A stretch of 64,000 nucleotides of DNA from Alkalihalobacillus sp. TS-13. Its GTDB lineage: Bacteria; Bacillota; Bacilli; Bacillales; Fictibacillaceae. This document shows, in pieces, positions 10,844 through 20,214 of this stretch. The DNA lies in assembly GCF_019720915.1 (NCBI RefSeq), contig NZ_JAHKSI010000001.1, forward strand, positions 806,001 through 870,000, read 5' to 3'. The notes under the pieces were generated by a model. That model saw nothing but the letters and a program-made list of their open reading frames with translations. It had not been told where the DNA came from and did no database searches. Position numbers and translations under genes: made by a program. The first letter of the stretch is position 1. Each line of letters starts with the position of its first letter.

Positions 10844-11362
10844 TTTAATCAAACTTACTTAGAAATCAACAGAATTATTTAACGAAGCCTTTTATTTTTA
10901 CAGGGCACAGATTGAAAAGAGTCTTACATGGAAACATGAGGACTTCTATTCTCTGTGTCTTTTTGTTGTACTAAAAAAGAATTTGGGAAGATATGACACT
11001 AAAAGACCATAAGGGGGGGCACATAAGCTCCATTCCCTGATTACTTCAATAACTCATGCGGATAATTAGTGTGTAATTTCATGGCTGAATGTCTTAAGAA
11101 GCTTTCATACGGACAATCAATCCGAAATTTGGTGCAAGACTTGTCGTATGAACAAATAGTACCCACCAATTAAACTCTCTTGTGAGGACACTACCGACTT
11201 ACACGTGAAAAGGGTGTTTAATAAACCGACCATTTTGATAATGAAAGGATACGCTGAATGAAAATATGGGACCTAACCACGAACTTTGTCGAATATTTAT
11301 GATTAAAAAGAAGGGTTTTTCCTGAAGTTTGCGGAAATAAGGTAGTAATTAAGTCGAAAAAC

Positions 11363-11370
11363 GACGATAT
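11363..11370 (+). promoter_or_regulatory. Possible SigD-type -10 upstream of fla/che
   Basis: GACGATAT differs by one base from the SigD -10 GCCGATAT. The expected TAAA at -35 is not well matched (GTAA at 11345-11348). B. subtilis has both SigA and SigD promoters before flgB, which is the reason for noting it. Confidence 0.25.
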
Positions 11371-11436
11371 GAGTCTAAAGAACTATTTAAATATTAGTCC
11401 TTTATATCGAAAAAAATCGAAATATCGCAAAATACA

Positions 11437-11465
11437 TAGACAGTAGATGGTATTAACTATAAAAT
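11437..11465 (+). promoter_or_regulatory. Probable SigA promoter of the fla/che operon
   Basis: TAGACA (11437-11442) and TAAAAT (11460-11465) are separated by 17 bp, each one base from consensus. The predicted start lies about 57 bp before flgB. Inferred from consensus and position. Confidence 0.5.
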
Positions 11466-11528
11466 ACACCTGAAAGCAATTTAGAAATTGTTGGATATTG
11501 AGGAAATTTTACTATAAGGAGGGTAGAT

Positions 11529-11915
11529 ATGCTAAATTCAAGTACAATTCGACATCTTGAACAGGCATTGAATTATCGTACAGCAAATCATGAGGCGATT
11601 GCGAATAATATTTCAAATGCTGATACCCCGAACTATAAAGCTAAATCAGTGGAATTCAGGGATACATTATACCGCTCCTTACAAGCCTATCGGACGGACC
11701 AGAAGCATATTCCTTTCTCTACAGAAGCTTCAGTTAACTCATCCTTCTTTACTAAAACCAATGCAGACACATCGTATTCCCATAATGGAAACAATGTTGA
11801 TGTTGATAAGGAAATGACGAAACTAGCAGAAAATCAATTGTATTATCAAGCGCTGATCCAGCGTATGAATGGTAAATTCAGTTCAATGAACACGGTGATC
11901 AAAGGGGGAAGATAG
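11529..11915 (+). CDS. flgB: Flagellar basal-body rod protein FlgB
   Basis: Proximal rod subunit, exported by the flagellar type III apparatus. It has 128 residues. The N-terminal rod signature is EAIANNISNADTPNYKA, about residues 21-37, and the C-terminal helix (MTKLAENQLYYQALIQRM) forms the coiled-coil part typical of axial proteins. It opens the fla/che operon, as in B. subtilis, with a strong ribosome binding site AAGGAGGGT. Confidence 0.97.
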   Translation: MLNSSTIRHLEQALNYRTANHEAIANNISNADTPNYKAKSVEFRDTLYRSLQAYRTDQKHIPFSTEASVNSSFFTKTNADTSYSHNGNNVDVDKEMTKLAENQLYYQALIQRMNGKFSSMNTVIKGGR

Positions 11916-11919
11916 ATAA

Positions 11920-12366
11920 ATGGGATTATTCAACTCAATGAATATTTCGGGTTCCGCATTAACGGCTCAAAGGCTTAGAATGGATGTTGCCTCATCGAAT
12001 ATGGCTAACGCAGAAACGACTCGGTCAGAGATGGTGAATGGAGAGTGGCAGCCTTACCGAAGAAAAATGGTCGTGCTTAAGCCAGGAGGGACAGAATTCA
12101 ATTCAATTTTATCGAAAGTACATACGGGTGATCAGTTGAAAGGTGTCAAAGCAAGTTCGATTGTGGAAGATGAACAACCATTTAAATTGGCATATCAACC
12201 AGAGCATCCAGATGCAGATGATCAAGGATATGTTCGCATGCCGAATGTCGATCCTCTTAAAGAGATGGTGGATTTGATGAGTGCTACGCGGTCTTATGAA
12301 GCGAATGTGACTGTAATGAACGCAGCCAAAGGGATGTATATGAAAGCACTGGAAATCGGAAGATAA
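11920..12366 (+). CDS. flgC: Flagellar basal-body rod protein FlgC
   Basis: Rod subunit next to FlgB. It has 148 residues. The rod motif ASSNMANAETTRS lies near residue 25, and the C-terminal DLMSATRSYEANVTVMNAAK is typical of FlgC. It starts 4 bp after flgB, with AAAGGGGGAAG overlapping the flgB end. Confidence 0.97.
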   Translation: MGLFNSMNISGSALTAQRLRMDVASSNMANAETTRSEMVNGEWQPYRRKMVVLKPGGTEFNSILSKVHTGDQLKGVKASSIVEDEQPFKLAYQPEHPDADDQGYVRMPNVDPLKEMVDLMSATRSYEANVTVMNAAKGMYMKALEIGR

Positions 12367-12380
12367 AGGGAGTGTTGTGA

Positions 12381-12668
12381 TTGCAACCAGTACAATTGAA
12401 TGTCACTTCATTACCAGCTGTTGAAAAATCCACACCTAGTCAAGCACGTAATCAGCTGGCTGTATCATTCAAGGATTTACTACATAAAGTCAATGAAGCT
12501 CAAATCAAATCTGATATCGAGACAGAAAAGCTCATTTCAGGTAAGACTGATAACTTACATAATGTGATGATCACTGCTGAAAAGGCAAGCATCACTTTGA
12601 ATACAGCTGTGGAAGTACGGAACAAAGCGATTGAAGCTTATCAGGAAATCATGAGAATGCAGGTTTGA
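12381..12668 (+). CDS. fliE: Flagellar hook-basal body protein FliE
   Basis: Small adaptor linking the MS ring to the rod and needed for export of rod proteins. It has 95 residues. The conserved C-terminal half (VMITAEKASITLNTAVEVRN, IEAYQEIMRMQV) is clear; the N-terminal part is variable. The start is TTG at 12381 with AAGGGAGTG upstream. About 105 bp with no visible feature separate it from fliF. Confidence 0.93.
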   Translation: MQPVQLNVTSLPAVEKSTPSQARNQLAVSFKDLLHKVNEAQIKSDIETEKLISGKTDNLHNVMITAEKASITLNTAVEVRNKAIEAYQEIMRMQV

Positions 12669-12773
12669 TAGCATTCTATAGCAATTACATTTACGCACAT
12701 AGTTTTCGAGGGTCTGGTAAGTTTTATGACCATTGAAAATAAATTTTTTTGCGAATGACGACCGGGGGATAAA

Positions 12774-14354
12774 ATGAACGAAAAGATCTCGTCATATAAA
12801 AATCAAATGCAGCAATATTGGCAAGAACGTACGAAGAAACAGAAAACGTTGATCATAGGTTCTTTTATCGGTTTGTTTACCTTAATCATACTGTTGACCA
12901 TCATCGTTTCTCATAAGAATTATGTTCCCTTATATTCCGGACTCTCCCCAGAAGAAACTGGGCAGATAAAAAGCAGTCTTGATGCCAAAGGGATCAGTTA
13001 TGAAATTGCAAATAACGGAACAGCGATCAATGTGCCAGAAGATAGGGTAGATGCGCTGAAGGTGGATCTTGCTTCAGAAGGTCTGCCGGAAAGTGGGACC
13101 ATTGATTATAAATATTTTGTGGAAAACAATGGATTCGGCATGACAGATAAGGAATTCGGTGTTGTTGAACGAGCTGCCATGCAAACAGAACTGCAAAATC
13201 TGATTGGTAGTATTGATGGGGTTCAGAATTCGAAGGTGATGATCAATCTGCCTAAAGAAAATGTATGGGTGACTGATGCAGAACAGACGGCTTCTGCATC
13301 TGTAGTTTTGGATTTAGAGCCTGGATACACACTGAAACAGCAGCAAATCAACTCTTTGTACAACCTTGTTTCAAAAAGTGTACCGTCCTTACCTATAGAT
13401 AATATCGTCATTATGGATCAATTCTTTAATTATTTTGATTTGAAGGACACAGAGAAGGAATCTACTACACTTTCTGCTTATGAGCAGCAAAAAGCGATCA
13501 AGGATGACGTTGAAAAAGATTTGCAACGAAACCTACAACGTATGTTAGGCACGATGATGGGGCCTGATAAAGTGGTGGTTTCAGTCACTACTGACATCGA
13601 TTTCACAAAAGAAAAACGCCAAGAAGAACTTGTGGAGCCTGTCGATCCGGAAAAAATGGAAGGCATTCAGATGAGTGTCGAAAGGATCCGTGAAACCTAT
13701 ACGGGCAATGGAACGCCACCAGGCGGTGTAGCCGGGACAGGAGACACAGACGTCCCTTCTTATCAAGGAGAAGATGGACAGTCAGGTGATTATCAACGTG
13801 TAGAAGAAAGAATCAACAATGAAGTGAACCGTATACATAAAGAGGTTGAAGAAGCACCATTTACAATCAGGGATATCGGAATCCAGGTAATGGTAGAGCC
13901 ACCGGATCCGGAAAATCCAAATTCATTGCCGGCGGATCGGATCGATGATATCGAACAAGTGTTGAGCAGTGTAGTGCGAACGACCATCTCAAAAGATCAG
14001 ACAAATGAAATTACTGAAGAACAAATCGGTCAGAAAATCATTGTTTCTGCTCAGCCGCTTAAAGGGAAAGTTGAAATGCCGCCTGTGGAAAATAAGCTTC
14101 CACTATGGATTTATATTGTCGGAGGTGTGTTACTGATCTCCATCATCATTCTACTCTTCTTATTGTTGAGGAATAGAAAAGAAGTAGTAGAAGAAGAGGA
14201 ATTTAGCGGTGTCGACTATCAGGTTGAGGAAGTTCCTGAGTTGAAACCTCAGCAAACAGAAGAAACAACTCGTAAACAACAACTAGAACGACTAGCAAAA
14301 GACAAGCCGGATGAATTCGCAAAATTGCTTCGTTCTTGGTTGTCGGATGAATAG
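12774..14354 (+). CDS. fliF: Flagellar MS-ring protein FliF
   Basis: Forms the membrane MS ring on which the rotor and export gate are built. It has 526 residues. The first membrane helix is at about 26-46 and the second at about 443-465. Between them lie the ring-building motifs (VPLYSGLSPEE, FGMTDKEFGV) and a Gly/Pro-rich acidic insert near 315-335. The cytoplasmic C-terminus (KPDEFAKLLRSWLSDE) binds FliG. ATG after GACCGGGGG. Confidence 0.97.
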   Translation: MNEKISSYKNQMQQYWQERTKKQKTLIIGSFIGLFTLIILLTIIVSHKNYVPLYSGLSPEETGQIKSSLDAKGISYEIANNGTAINVPEDRVDALKVDLASEGLPESGTIDYKYFVENNGFGMTDKEFGVVERAAMQTELQNLIGSIDGVQNSKVMINLPKENVWVTDAEQTASASVVLDLEPGYTLKQQQINSLYNLVSKSVPSLPIDNIVIMDQFFNYFDLKDTEKESTTLSAYEQQKAIKDDVEKDLQRNLQRMLGTMMGPDKVVVSVTTDIDFTKEKRQEELVEPVDPEKMEGIQMSVERIRETYTGNGTPPGGVAGTGDTDVPSYQGEDGQSGDYQRVEERINNEVNRIHKEVEEAPFTIRDIGIQVMVEPPDPENPNSLPADRIDDIEQVLSSVVRTTISKDQTNEITEEQIGQKIIVSAQPLKGKVEMPPVENKLPLWIYIVGGVLLISIIILLFLLLRNRKEVVEEEEFSGVDYQVEEVPELKPQQTEETTRKQQLERLAKDKPDEFAKLLRSWLSDE

Positions 14355-14365
14355 GGGTGGTACCA

Positions 14366-15379
14366 GTGGCTAGAGGACTACAAAAACTTTCCGGCAGAGA
14401 AAAGGCAGCTGTTCTGTTGATTTCACTGGGGCCGGATGTTTCAGCACAAGTCTATAAGCATCTAAGTGAAGAAGAGATCGAACGCTTGACATTGGAAATC
14501 TCGAATGTAAGAAAAGTTGAATCCTCGATTAAAGAGGACATCATAGATGAATTCCATCAAATTGCGCTTGCACAGGAATATATCACTCAGGGTGGTATCG
14601 GATATGCAAAAACAGTACTCGAAAAAGCTTTAGGGGCAAGTGAAGCGTCAAACATCATCAACCGCTTGACATCAACTTTGCAAGTCAGACCCTTTGATTT
14701 TGCAAGGAAAGCGGATCCGGGGCAGATCTTGAATTTCATCCAGAATGAACACCCGCAGACGATTGCGCTGATCCTTTCTTATCTGGAATCGGCACAATCA
14801 GCCCAAATTTTATCGGAACTGCCTCAAGAAGTGCAGGCAGACGTTGCGAAGCGGATCGCTTTGATGGATCGCACATCCCCAGAAGTCATAACTGAGGTTG
14901 AGCAGATTCTTGAACAGAAGCTTTCCACGACGGTTACACAAGACTTTACTCAGGCCGGAGGAATCGAGGCTGTCGTGGAAGTCTTGAATGGGGTCGACAG
15001 AAGTACAGAACGAACGATCCTTGATGCTTTAGAGGTACAGGATCCTGAATTAGCGGAGGAAATCAAGAAGAGAATGTTTGTGTTTGAAGATATCGTAACG
15101 TTGGATAACCGATCGATTCAAAGAGTCATCCGTGAAATACCGAATGAGGATCTATTACTATCATTAAAAGCAGCAAGTGAAGAAGTCAAAGAGATCGTAT
15201 ATCAAAATATGTCCAAACGGATGGTGGATAATTTCAAGGAAGAGATGGAATATATGGGACCTGTTCGGCTTCGTGATGTAGAAGAAGCGCAATCCCGTAT
15301 TGTTTCGATCATTCGCAGACTTGAAGAAGCTGGAGAAGTTGTGATCGCTCGTGGTGGAGGAGACGATATCATTGTCTAG
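14366..15379 (+). CDS. fliG: Flagellar motor switch protein FliG
   Basis: C-ring protein that contacts the MotAB stator and transmits torque. The chosen start is GTG at 14366 (protein begins MARG), giving 337 residues. It is spaced five bases from AGGGGTGG and matches the B. subtilis N-terminus. The longer frame from GTG 14357 would put the ribosome binding site inside the start. Three armadillo-type domains are expected; HPQTIALILSYL and the C-terminal charged helix region (DIVTLDNRSIQRVIREI) are clear. The fliF and fliG frames are nearly contiguous. Confidence 0.96.
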   Translation: MARGLQKLSGREKAAVLLISLGPDVSAQVYKHLSEEEIERLTLEISNVRKVESSIKEDIIDEFHQIALAQEYITQGGIGYAKTVLEKALGASEASNIINRLTSTLQVRPFDFARKADPGQILNFIQNEHPQTIALILSYLESAQSAQILSELPQEVQADVAKRIALMDRTSPEVITEVEQILEQKLSTTVTQDFTQAGGIEAVVEVLNGVDRSTERTILDALEVQDPELAEEIKKRMFVFEDIVTLDNRSIQRVIREIPNEDLLLSLKAASEEVKEIVYQNMSKRMVDNFKEEMEYMGPVRLRDVEEAQSRIVSIIRRLEEAGEVVIARGGGDDIIV

Positions 15380-16157
15380 AGTTATAAAGTTTTCACCTCT
15401 TTCCAATAAGACTGACGGTGAACCGATCGAAATCAAACGATTGAACACATTCAGTCCAGTAGAGTCTTTCCAGGACACCGAAGACATAACAGAATCGGTG
15501 GTATGCTGGAAATCAGAACAAAAAGCCCAGGCGATCATCGCAAGAGCTGAAGAGCAAGCAGCAGAGCTCTTGAAGCGTGCTGAAGCAGAAGCTGCCGCCA
15601 AAGAAAAAGAGTTGGGAGAAAAAGAAGCAACAATCGATAGACAAATAGAGGAGGCACGAGGTCAAGCCACTTCAGAAGGTTTTGAAGACGGATATCAAAA
15701 AGGGCTCGCTCAAGCAGAAGAAGATTATAAAACCAAGTTAAATGAAGCGAACAAGATCCTATTTGCGGCACAATCCGATTATCGGAATAAAATCATCGAA
15801 TCCGAGCCTGAAATTCTACGATTGAGTGTAGAAATCGCGGGTAAGATCCTTGCTGATAAGCTTGAATCTGATGAAAACTGGACAGGATTTATCCAAGAAT
15901 CTTTGAAACAGGTGAAAGGGGAAGAGGATATCAAACTGTTTGTATCTCCAAAGTATTATGAGTTGACATCGACTTTTACGAAAGAACTTACGGTGCAATT
16001 AAATGCTGAGATTGTAGTTTATCCTGAAGTGTCCATCAAAGACCACACCTGTCTGATTGAGACGAAATACGGCCGTATTGATGCTTCTGTCGACAGCCAG
16101 CTGGAAGAAATCAAGACAAAACTATTGGAATTCGTGGGTGAGGAACATGGACATTGA
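15372..16157 (+). CDS. fliH: Flagellar export stator protein FliH
   Basis: Holds and regulates the export ATPase FliI. The start is TTG at 15372, nine bases after GGAGGAG and overlapping the fliG stop by 8 bp; 261 residues. A long coiled coil rich in Glu, Ala, Lys and Gln runs about 50-140 and contains a GxxxG-like stretch (GFEDGYQKGLAQA). The C-terminal domain (LRLSVEIAGKILADKL to the end) is the FliI-binding part, related to ATP synthase delta/b subunits. Confidence 0.92.
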   Translation: MSRVIKFSPLSNKTDGEPIEIKRLNTFSPVESFQDTEDITESVVCWKSEQKAQAIIARAEEQAAELLKRAEAEAAAKEKELGEKEATIDRQIEEARGQATSEGFEDGYQKGLAQAEEDYKTKLNEANKILFAAQSDYRNKIIESEPEILRLSVEIAGKILADKLESDENWTGFIQESLKQVKGEEDIKLFVSPKYYELTSTFTKELTVQLNAEIVVYPEVSIKDHTCLIETKYGRIDASVDSQLEEIKTKLLEFVGEEHGH

Positions 16158-17463
16158 ACCGATGTTGACTGCTGTTCAAAAGATCGATCCATTCAAACGC
16201 TTCGGTAAAGTGAATCGGGTCATCGGAATCATGATCGAATCTAAAGGCCCGAAAACATCGATCGGGGATGTGTGCTATATCCACACAGGCGATACGATCA
16301 ACAAAACGATTCCAGCTGAAGTGGTCGGTTTCCGAGAAGAACATGTCCTTCTCATGCCTTTTACCTCGATCCAGGAAATTTCCCCTGGAAGTTTAGTAGA
16401 AGCGACAGGTAAACCACTCCAGATCAAATCAGGGAAAGCCTTGATCGGTAAAGTGTTGGATGGGCTGGGAAGACCGTTGGATGGCGAGGAACTGCCTCAT
16501 GGCTTATCTTCTTGTTTGACGGATGCCACACCCCCTAATCCGATGAAAAGGCCCAGGATTACTGAAAATATTAGTTGCGGCGTAAAAGCCATAGATAGTT
16601 TCTTGACGGTTGGAAATGGCCAAAGAATTGGAATTTTTGCAGGAAGTGGGGTAGGAAAAAGTACTTTGATGGGGATGATTGCACGACAATCAAGTGCGGA
16701 TATAAACATCATCGCCCTCATAGGTGAACGTGGCCGCGAAGTTCGAGAATTCGTAGAACACGAACTTGGTGAAGAAGGGCTGCGTAAAACGATTGTTGTC
16801 GCAGCGACTTCAGACCAACCGGCGCTGCTTAGAATAAAAGGTGCACTTACTGCGACAACATTGGCTGAATACTTCCGGGATCAAGGGAAGAACGTCATGT
16901 TGATGATGGATTCTGTCACGCGGGTTGCGATGGCACAACGCGAGGTAGGATTGGCAGTTGGTGAGCCTCCTGCAACCAAAGGGTATACACCTTCAGTTTT
17001 TGCTTTATTGCCTAAGCTTTTGGAAAGGTCAGGAACCTATGTGGATGGCAGTATCACCGCATTCTATACCGTGTTGGTCGATGGGGATGATATGAATGAA
17101 CCAATTGCTGATGCTGTCAGAGGGATACTGGACGGGCATATTGTCTTGGATCGTGATCTTGCAAACAAGGGGCACTTCCCATCTATAAACGTTTTGAAGA
17201 GTGTAAGCAGGATCATGAACAATATAGTTGATCCTGAACATATAAAGGCAGCAGCAAAAGCCAGGGAATTCCTTGCTTCTTATGCAGAGTCGGAGGATCT
17301 GATTTCAATCGGTGCTTATAAAAAAGGGAGTTCGAAAAAAATAGATGATGCCATTCACTACTATCCTAAAATCATGGAGTTCCTTCGCCAAAAAACCAAT
17401 GATGATGTAAATGCTTCCCAATCAATTGAAGAGCTTTTAAGACTTTTCCAGGAGGAGAGGTAG
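16147..17463 (+). CDS. fliI: Flagellum-specific ATPase FliI
   Basis: Hexameric ATPase of the flagellar type III export system, a relative of F1 ATPase. The ATG at 16147 lies after GGGTGAGG and overlaps fliH by 11 bp. The frame stays open further upstream, but that part has no homology. It has 438 residues, the B. subtilis length. Walker A is GSGVGKST at 166-173; MMDSVTRVAMAQREVGL and GEPPATKGYTPSVF are family signatures. Confidence 0.97.
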   Translation: MDIEPMLTAVQKIDPFKRFGKVNRVIGIMIESKGPKTSIGDVCYIHTGDTINKTIPAEVVGFREEHVLLMPFTSIQEISPGSLVEATGKPLQIKSGKALIGKVLDGLGRPLDGEELPHGLSSCLTDATPPNPMKRPRITENISCGVKAIDSFLTVGNGQRIGIFAGSGVGKSTLMGMIARQSSADINIIALIGERGREVREFVEHELGEEGLRKTIVVAATSDQPALLRIKGALTATTLAEYFRDQGKNVMLMMDSVTRVAMAQREVGLAVGEPPATKGYTPSVFALLPKLLERSGTYVDGSITAFYTVLVDGDDMNEPIADAVRGILDGHIVLDRDLANKGHFPSINVLKSVSRIMNNIVDPEHIKAAAKAREFLASYAESEDLISIGAYKKGSSKKIDDAIHYYPKIMEFLRQKTNDDVNASQSIEELLRLFQEER

Positions 17464-17466
17464 ACG

Positions 17467-17913
17467 ATGGGATATCAATTCAGGATGGAACAAGTCCTTG
17501 ATTATAAGCAACAAGTAAAGGACAAGACCCAAAAGGAATACATAGAAAAACAAGAACGATTCGAGGAAATAGGCTACGAGTTATATGAAGTCCTAAAAAA
17601 GAAGGAATCACTCCAGTCTCAGCAGTCTCAGCGGATGATCGATGGGGATAAGATTGTTACTTTGCAACATTACAATCAGTACATCGATCAACTGGACTAC
17701 CATGTACAATCGTTACAGCAAAGGTTGCAGCATGCCAGGGAGAATATGCAGATGGCGCACGACAGACTCATGTCTGAGACGATTGATGTGAAAAAATATG
17801 AAAAGTTGAAAGAAAGACAATTTAGTAGATATCAATACAAAAGTAAGATCGATGAAATGAAAGTAACAGATGAGCTTACTGTATTGAGACATACTTCAAA
17901 CGAAATCGGGTGA
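17467..17913 (+). CDS. fliJ: Flagellar export chaperone FliJ
   Basis: Coiled-coil protein that links the FliI ring to FlhA and helps load chaperone-substrate complexes. It has 148 residues, almost entirely charged helix with many Gln, Lys and Glu, as for the family. It starts 4 bp after fliI with GGAGGAGAGG upstream. Identity rests on position plus the coiled-coil pattern (YQFRMEQVLDYK at the N-terminus is characteristic). Confidence 0.9.
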   Translation: MGYQFRMEQVLDYKQQVKDKTQKEYIEKQERFEEIGYELYEVLKKKESLQSQQSQRMIDGDKIVTLQHYNQYIDQLDYHVQSLQQRLQHARENMQMAHDRLMSETIDVKKYEKLKERQFSRYQYKSKIDEMKVTDELTVLRHTSNEIG

Positions 17914-17920
17914 GGCACTT

Positions 17921-18478
17921 TTGGAGAAGAAATCGAATAAGGTTTTATGGTTCCTGCTTGTGGTGGTAATCCCATTACTTTTCGCAGCTTCATTATCGGT
18001 CATCATTTTTTCTTTGATGGGTGTGAACTTGATCGAGAAAGGAAAGAACTACGCAGCAAATGTACCAGTAGTTTCGAATTGGGTTGAAATTGAAAAGGAT
18101 GCAGGAGAGTCTAACGAGGAATTGCTCATATCAATGGAAAGTCAAATCAAAACGCTGCAGAAACAAATTGAAGATGCAGAAAAAGCAGTGCTGGAAAAAG
18201 ACGATGAGATCAAAGAGCATCAATCTGATATTGCTCTTTTGAAAGATCAATTGCAAAAGAAAGAAGAAGACCAAACTCAAAAAAATGAATCGATGGCAAA
18301 AATATCAGATATTTATACAATGATGGCGCCTGGGAACGCTGCTAAAATCTTCGAAAGCATGGAACAGAGTGAAGCTGCGAGAATCATCGCAAGCCTTGAT
18401 TCGGATACCCAAGCGAACGTGTTAGCTGAGATGAATCCTGAAAAGGCGGCGGAATTGACTAAGCTATTAACAAATTGA
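17921..18478 (+). CDS. ylxF: MotE family flagellar protein (YlxF)
   Basis: Matches the MgtE-N/MotE-like YlxF protein of the Bacillus fla/che operon. It has 185 residues. One N-terminal membrane helix (about 9-33) is followed by a coiled coil (about 65-115) and a C-terminal domain (MMAPGNAAKIFESMEQSEAARII, EMNPEKAAELTKLL) that resembles the MgtE N-terminal/FliG-like fold. The start is TTG at 17921 after GGTGAGG. The precise role in Bacillus is not settled; a periplasm-side or motor-assembly role is inference. Confidence 0.85.
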   Translation: MEKKSNKVLWFLLVVVIPLLFAASLSVIIFSLMGVNLIEKGKNYAANVPVVSNWVEIEKDAGESNEELLISMESQIKTLQKQIEDAEKAVLEKDDEIKEHQSDIALLKDQLQKKEEDQTQKNESMAKISDIYTMMAPGNAAKIFESMEQSEAARIIASLDSDTQANVLAEMNPEKAAELTKLLTN

Positions 18479-18506
18479 TGTTCATCTATTGAAAGGAGGT
18501 GAAAAG

Positions 18507-19745
18507 ATGACAGTCGTAGCAAACATGTTAATGAACACACAAATGTTCTCTGGTTCGAAAACAGCACAAACAAACACGAAAGTCGGAGAAGGAGCCTTCG
18601 GTAATGTTGTTGCTGAAGCGCTCGGATTGAATGCACAACAGGAAGAAATGACGAGTGAGCAATTGCTGAATCTGCTAGAAAAATTCCGTGATGAGTTGAA
18701 TGATCTGAATGGAACAGATTTGAGCCTTGAAGAACTGATTGGGCAATTACAAACTGAGATATCCGATATACAACAAATCCCTCAGCCTTTGCTGAAGAAC
18801 CTGATGAAGCCGATGCCTATTCTTGAGCCATCACAGTATGGAAATGACCAAAAGGTTATCAAAGATGTGAAACAAAGCGGGATGGACAAGCCCGTGTTTG
18901 AACTTCTGCAGCAGATCGATCCTCACCTTTTAAAAGGAAACATGAAAGCGGAAGGACGATTGCAAGAGTTCTTAAAGTTCTTGATGAAAAATGATGCTGT
19001 ACACGCTTTACCTCAGCAACACAGTTTGAAACAGATGCTGATGGATCTGCAAGGGAAAGCGGCACAACAAAGCACTGGAAATACAACAGTGCCAACGAAT
19101 GATCAGAAAATAACTACCAAGAATTTCAATCAGCCGATGTTTTTTCAAATGAAAAATCAGCCCGCAGCACCAACTGGGAATACAGGGAGTCAGGAGACCG
19201 GAATTCAACATCAGAAGTCTGAAGCAGTCACTACATCAGGGCTTTTTAGTGTAACAAGTCCGACGAGCATGAGTAAAGTTGAACAATTCATACTGCATGC
19301 ACCGCAAGAGCATACACCATCTACCCAGTTCGGGAATGAACTTGCAAAGATATTGAATCGTGGTAGGATCATGACTCTTCCGAATGGCAGTACACAGCTC
19401 AGCATTAAACTCTTTCCTGAGAATCTTGGATCACTCGATATCCAGATCGTCCAAAGAAATGGAGAGATCGCAGCAAAAATCATCGCTTCAACTGTACAGG
19501 CGAAGGAATTGATTGAAACGAACCTGCATCAATTACGACATTCATTACAGGGGCAGAATATCAACATTGATAAGATTGAAATCAGCAGCCATACGACTGA
19601 TTGGATGAGTGATGATCAAGAACACGAGAACCAACAATCTTCAAGTGGAGAACAGAAACAAGAACAAGAGCATAAAAACGAAGAAGAAAATCAAGATTCT
19701 TTCGAGCAACTATTGAAGGAAATAGGGATCGATGAGGAGGTGTAA
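18507..19745 (+). CDS. fliK: Flagellar hook-length control protein FliK
   Basis: Secreted ruler that sets hook length and switches export specificity. The ATG at 18507, five bases after AAGGAGGTGA, gives 412 residues. The N-terminal two thirds is low in conservation and rich in Gln and Asn. The conserved hook-length domain is at about 285-370, with QLSIKLFPENLGSLDIQI and LRHSLQGQNINI. The tail is acidic and Gln-rich. Confidence 0.93.
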   Translation: MTVVANMLMNTQMFSGSKTAQTNTKVGEGAFGNVVAEALGLNAQQEEMTSEQLLNLLEKFRDELNDLNGTDLSLEELIGQLQTEISDIQQIPQPLLKNLMKPMPILEPSQYGNDQKVIKDVKQSGMDKPVFELLQQIDPHLLKGNMKAEGRLQEFLKFLMKNDAVHALPQQHSLKQMLMDLQGKAAQQSTGNTTVPTNDQKITTKNFNQPMFFQMKNQPAAPTGNTGSQETGIQHQKSEAVTTSGLFSVTSPTSMSKVEQFILHAPQEHTPSTQFGNELAKILNRGRIMTLPNGSTQLSIKLFPENLGSLDIQIVQRNGEIAAKIIASTVQAKELIETNLHQLRHSLQGQNINIDKIEISSHTTDWMSDDQEHENQQSSSGEQKQEQEHKNEEENQDSFEQLLKEIGIDEEV

Positions 19746-19750
19746 TATCG

Positions 19751-20191
19751 ATGGAAGCTAAAATCGACCAAAGCTTAATGCTCCCGGATCGCGCTCAGTT
19801 GAGGCAGACAGGCAATACGAATCTCGGCAAAGATGATTTTCTGAAAATCCTGATCGCACAGTTAGCTAACCAGGATCCTTTAAATCCGATGGAGGATCGT
19901 GAATTCATCAGCCAAATGGCCTCATTCTCAAGCCTTGAACAGATGGTCAATATGAATGATACGTTACAGAACTGGGTGTCACATCAGAATAATGGTCAGC
20001 TCCTGCAATACAGTCAATTGATCGGCAAGGAAATCACCTGGATCGGTAAGTCCAAAGAAGATGGCCAACCGGTAGAAACGACTTTGACAGGTGAGGTTGC
20101 AAAGGTCCATTTCGATAAAGGCGAAACCAAAATCGAATTGACAGATGGAACGAAAGTATCACCAAGTCAGATCATCGCATTATCAGCGTAA
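19751..20191 (+). CDS. flgD: Flagellar hook cap protein FlgD
   Basis: Scaffold placed at the growing hook tip. It has 146 residues, the short Bacillus form. The conserved N-terminal core is FLKILIAQLANQDPLNPMED (about 30-49), followed by FISQMASFSSLEQM. The longer C-terminal Ig/FnIII-like part of proteobacterial FlgD is absent, as usual in Bacillus. GAGGAGGTGTAA at the fliK end serves as ribosome binding site. Confidence 0.95.
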   Translation: MEAKIDQSLMLPDRAQLRQTGNTNLGKDDFLKILIAQLANQDPLNPMEDREFISQMASFSSLEQMVNMNDTLQNWVSHQNNGQLLQYSQLIGKEITWIGKSKEDGQPVETTLTGEVAKVHFDKGETKIELTDGTKVSPSQIIALSA

Positions 20192-20214
20192 GAAAAAAGA
20201 AAAGAGGTGATCAA

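Larger units (their letters stand above)
10871..11528 (+). other. Non-coding region codY-flgB with stem-loops
   Basis: About 650 bp with no convincing coding frame. I see a long stem-loop followed by TCTTTTT, GGCACAGA (10904-10911) with TCTGTGTC (10952-10959), shaped like a terminator. A second hairpin pairs TTCATACGGACAA (11104-11116) with TTGTCGTATGAA (11141-11152), with one bulged G. A small one is GTCG-AAAAA-CGAC at 11353-11365. The end holds the fla/che promoter and flgB ribosome binding site. The region could hold an untranslated leader or a small RNA; the sequence does not decide. Confidence 0.4.

Noticed and set aside
10661-10852. Short - strand open frame in the codY-flgB gap
   Set aside because: It lies wholly within a family B repeat; similar frames appear by chance in other copies, without conserved protein sequence.
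11488-11518. SigA-like TTGTTG/TTGGAT with TATAAG just before flgB
   Set aside because: The -10 overlaps the flgB ribosome binding site, so a transcript would lack it.
16057-16146. Longer FliI start within fliH
   Set aside because: The added residues show no family similarity; ATG 16147 has the ribosome binding site GGGTGAGG and gives the standard length.
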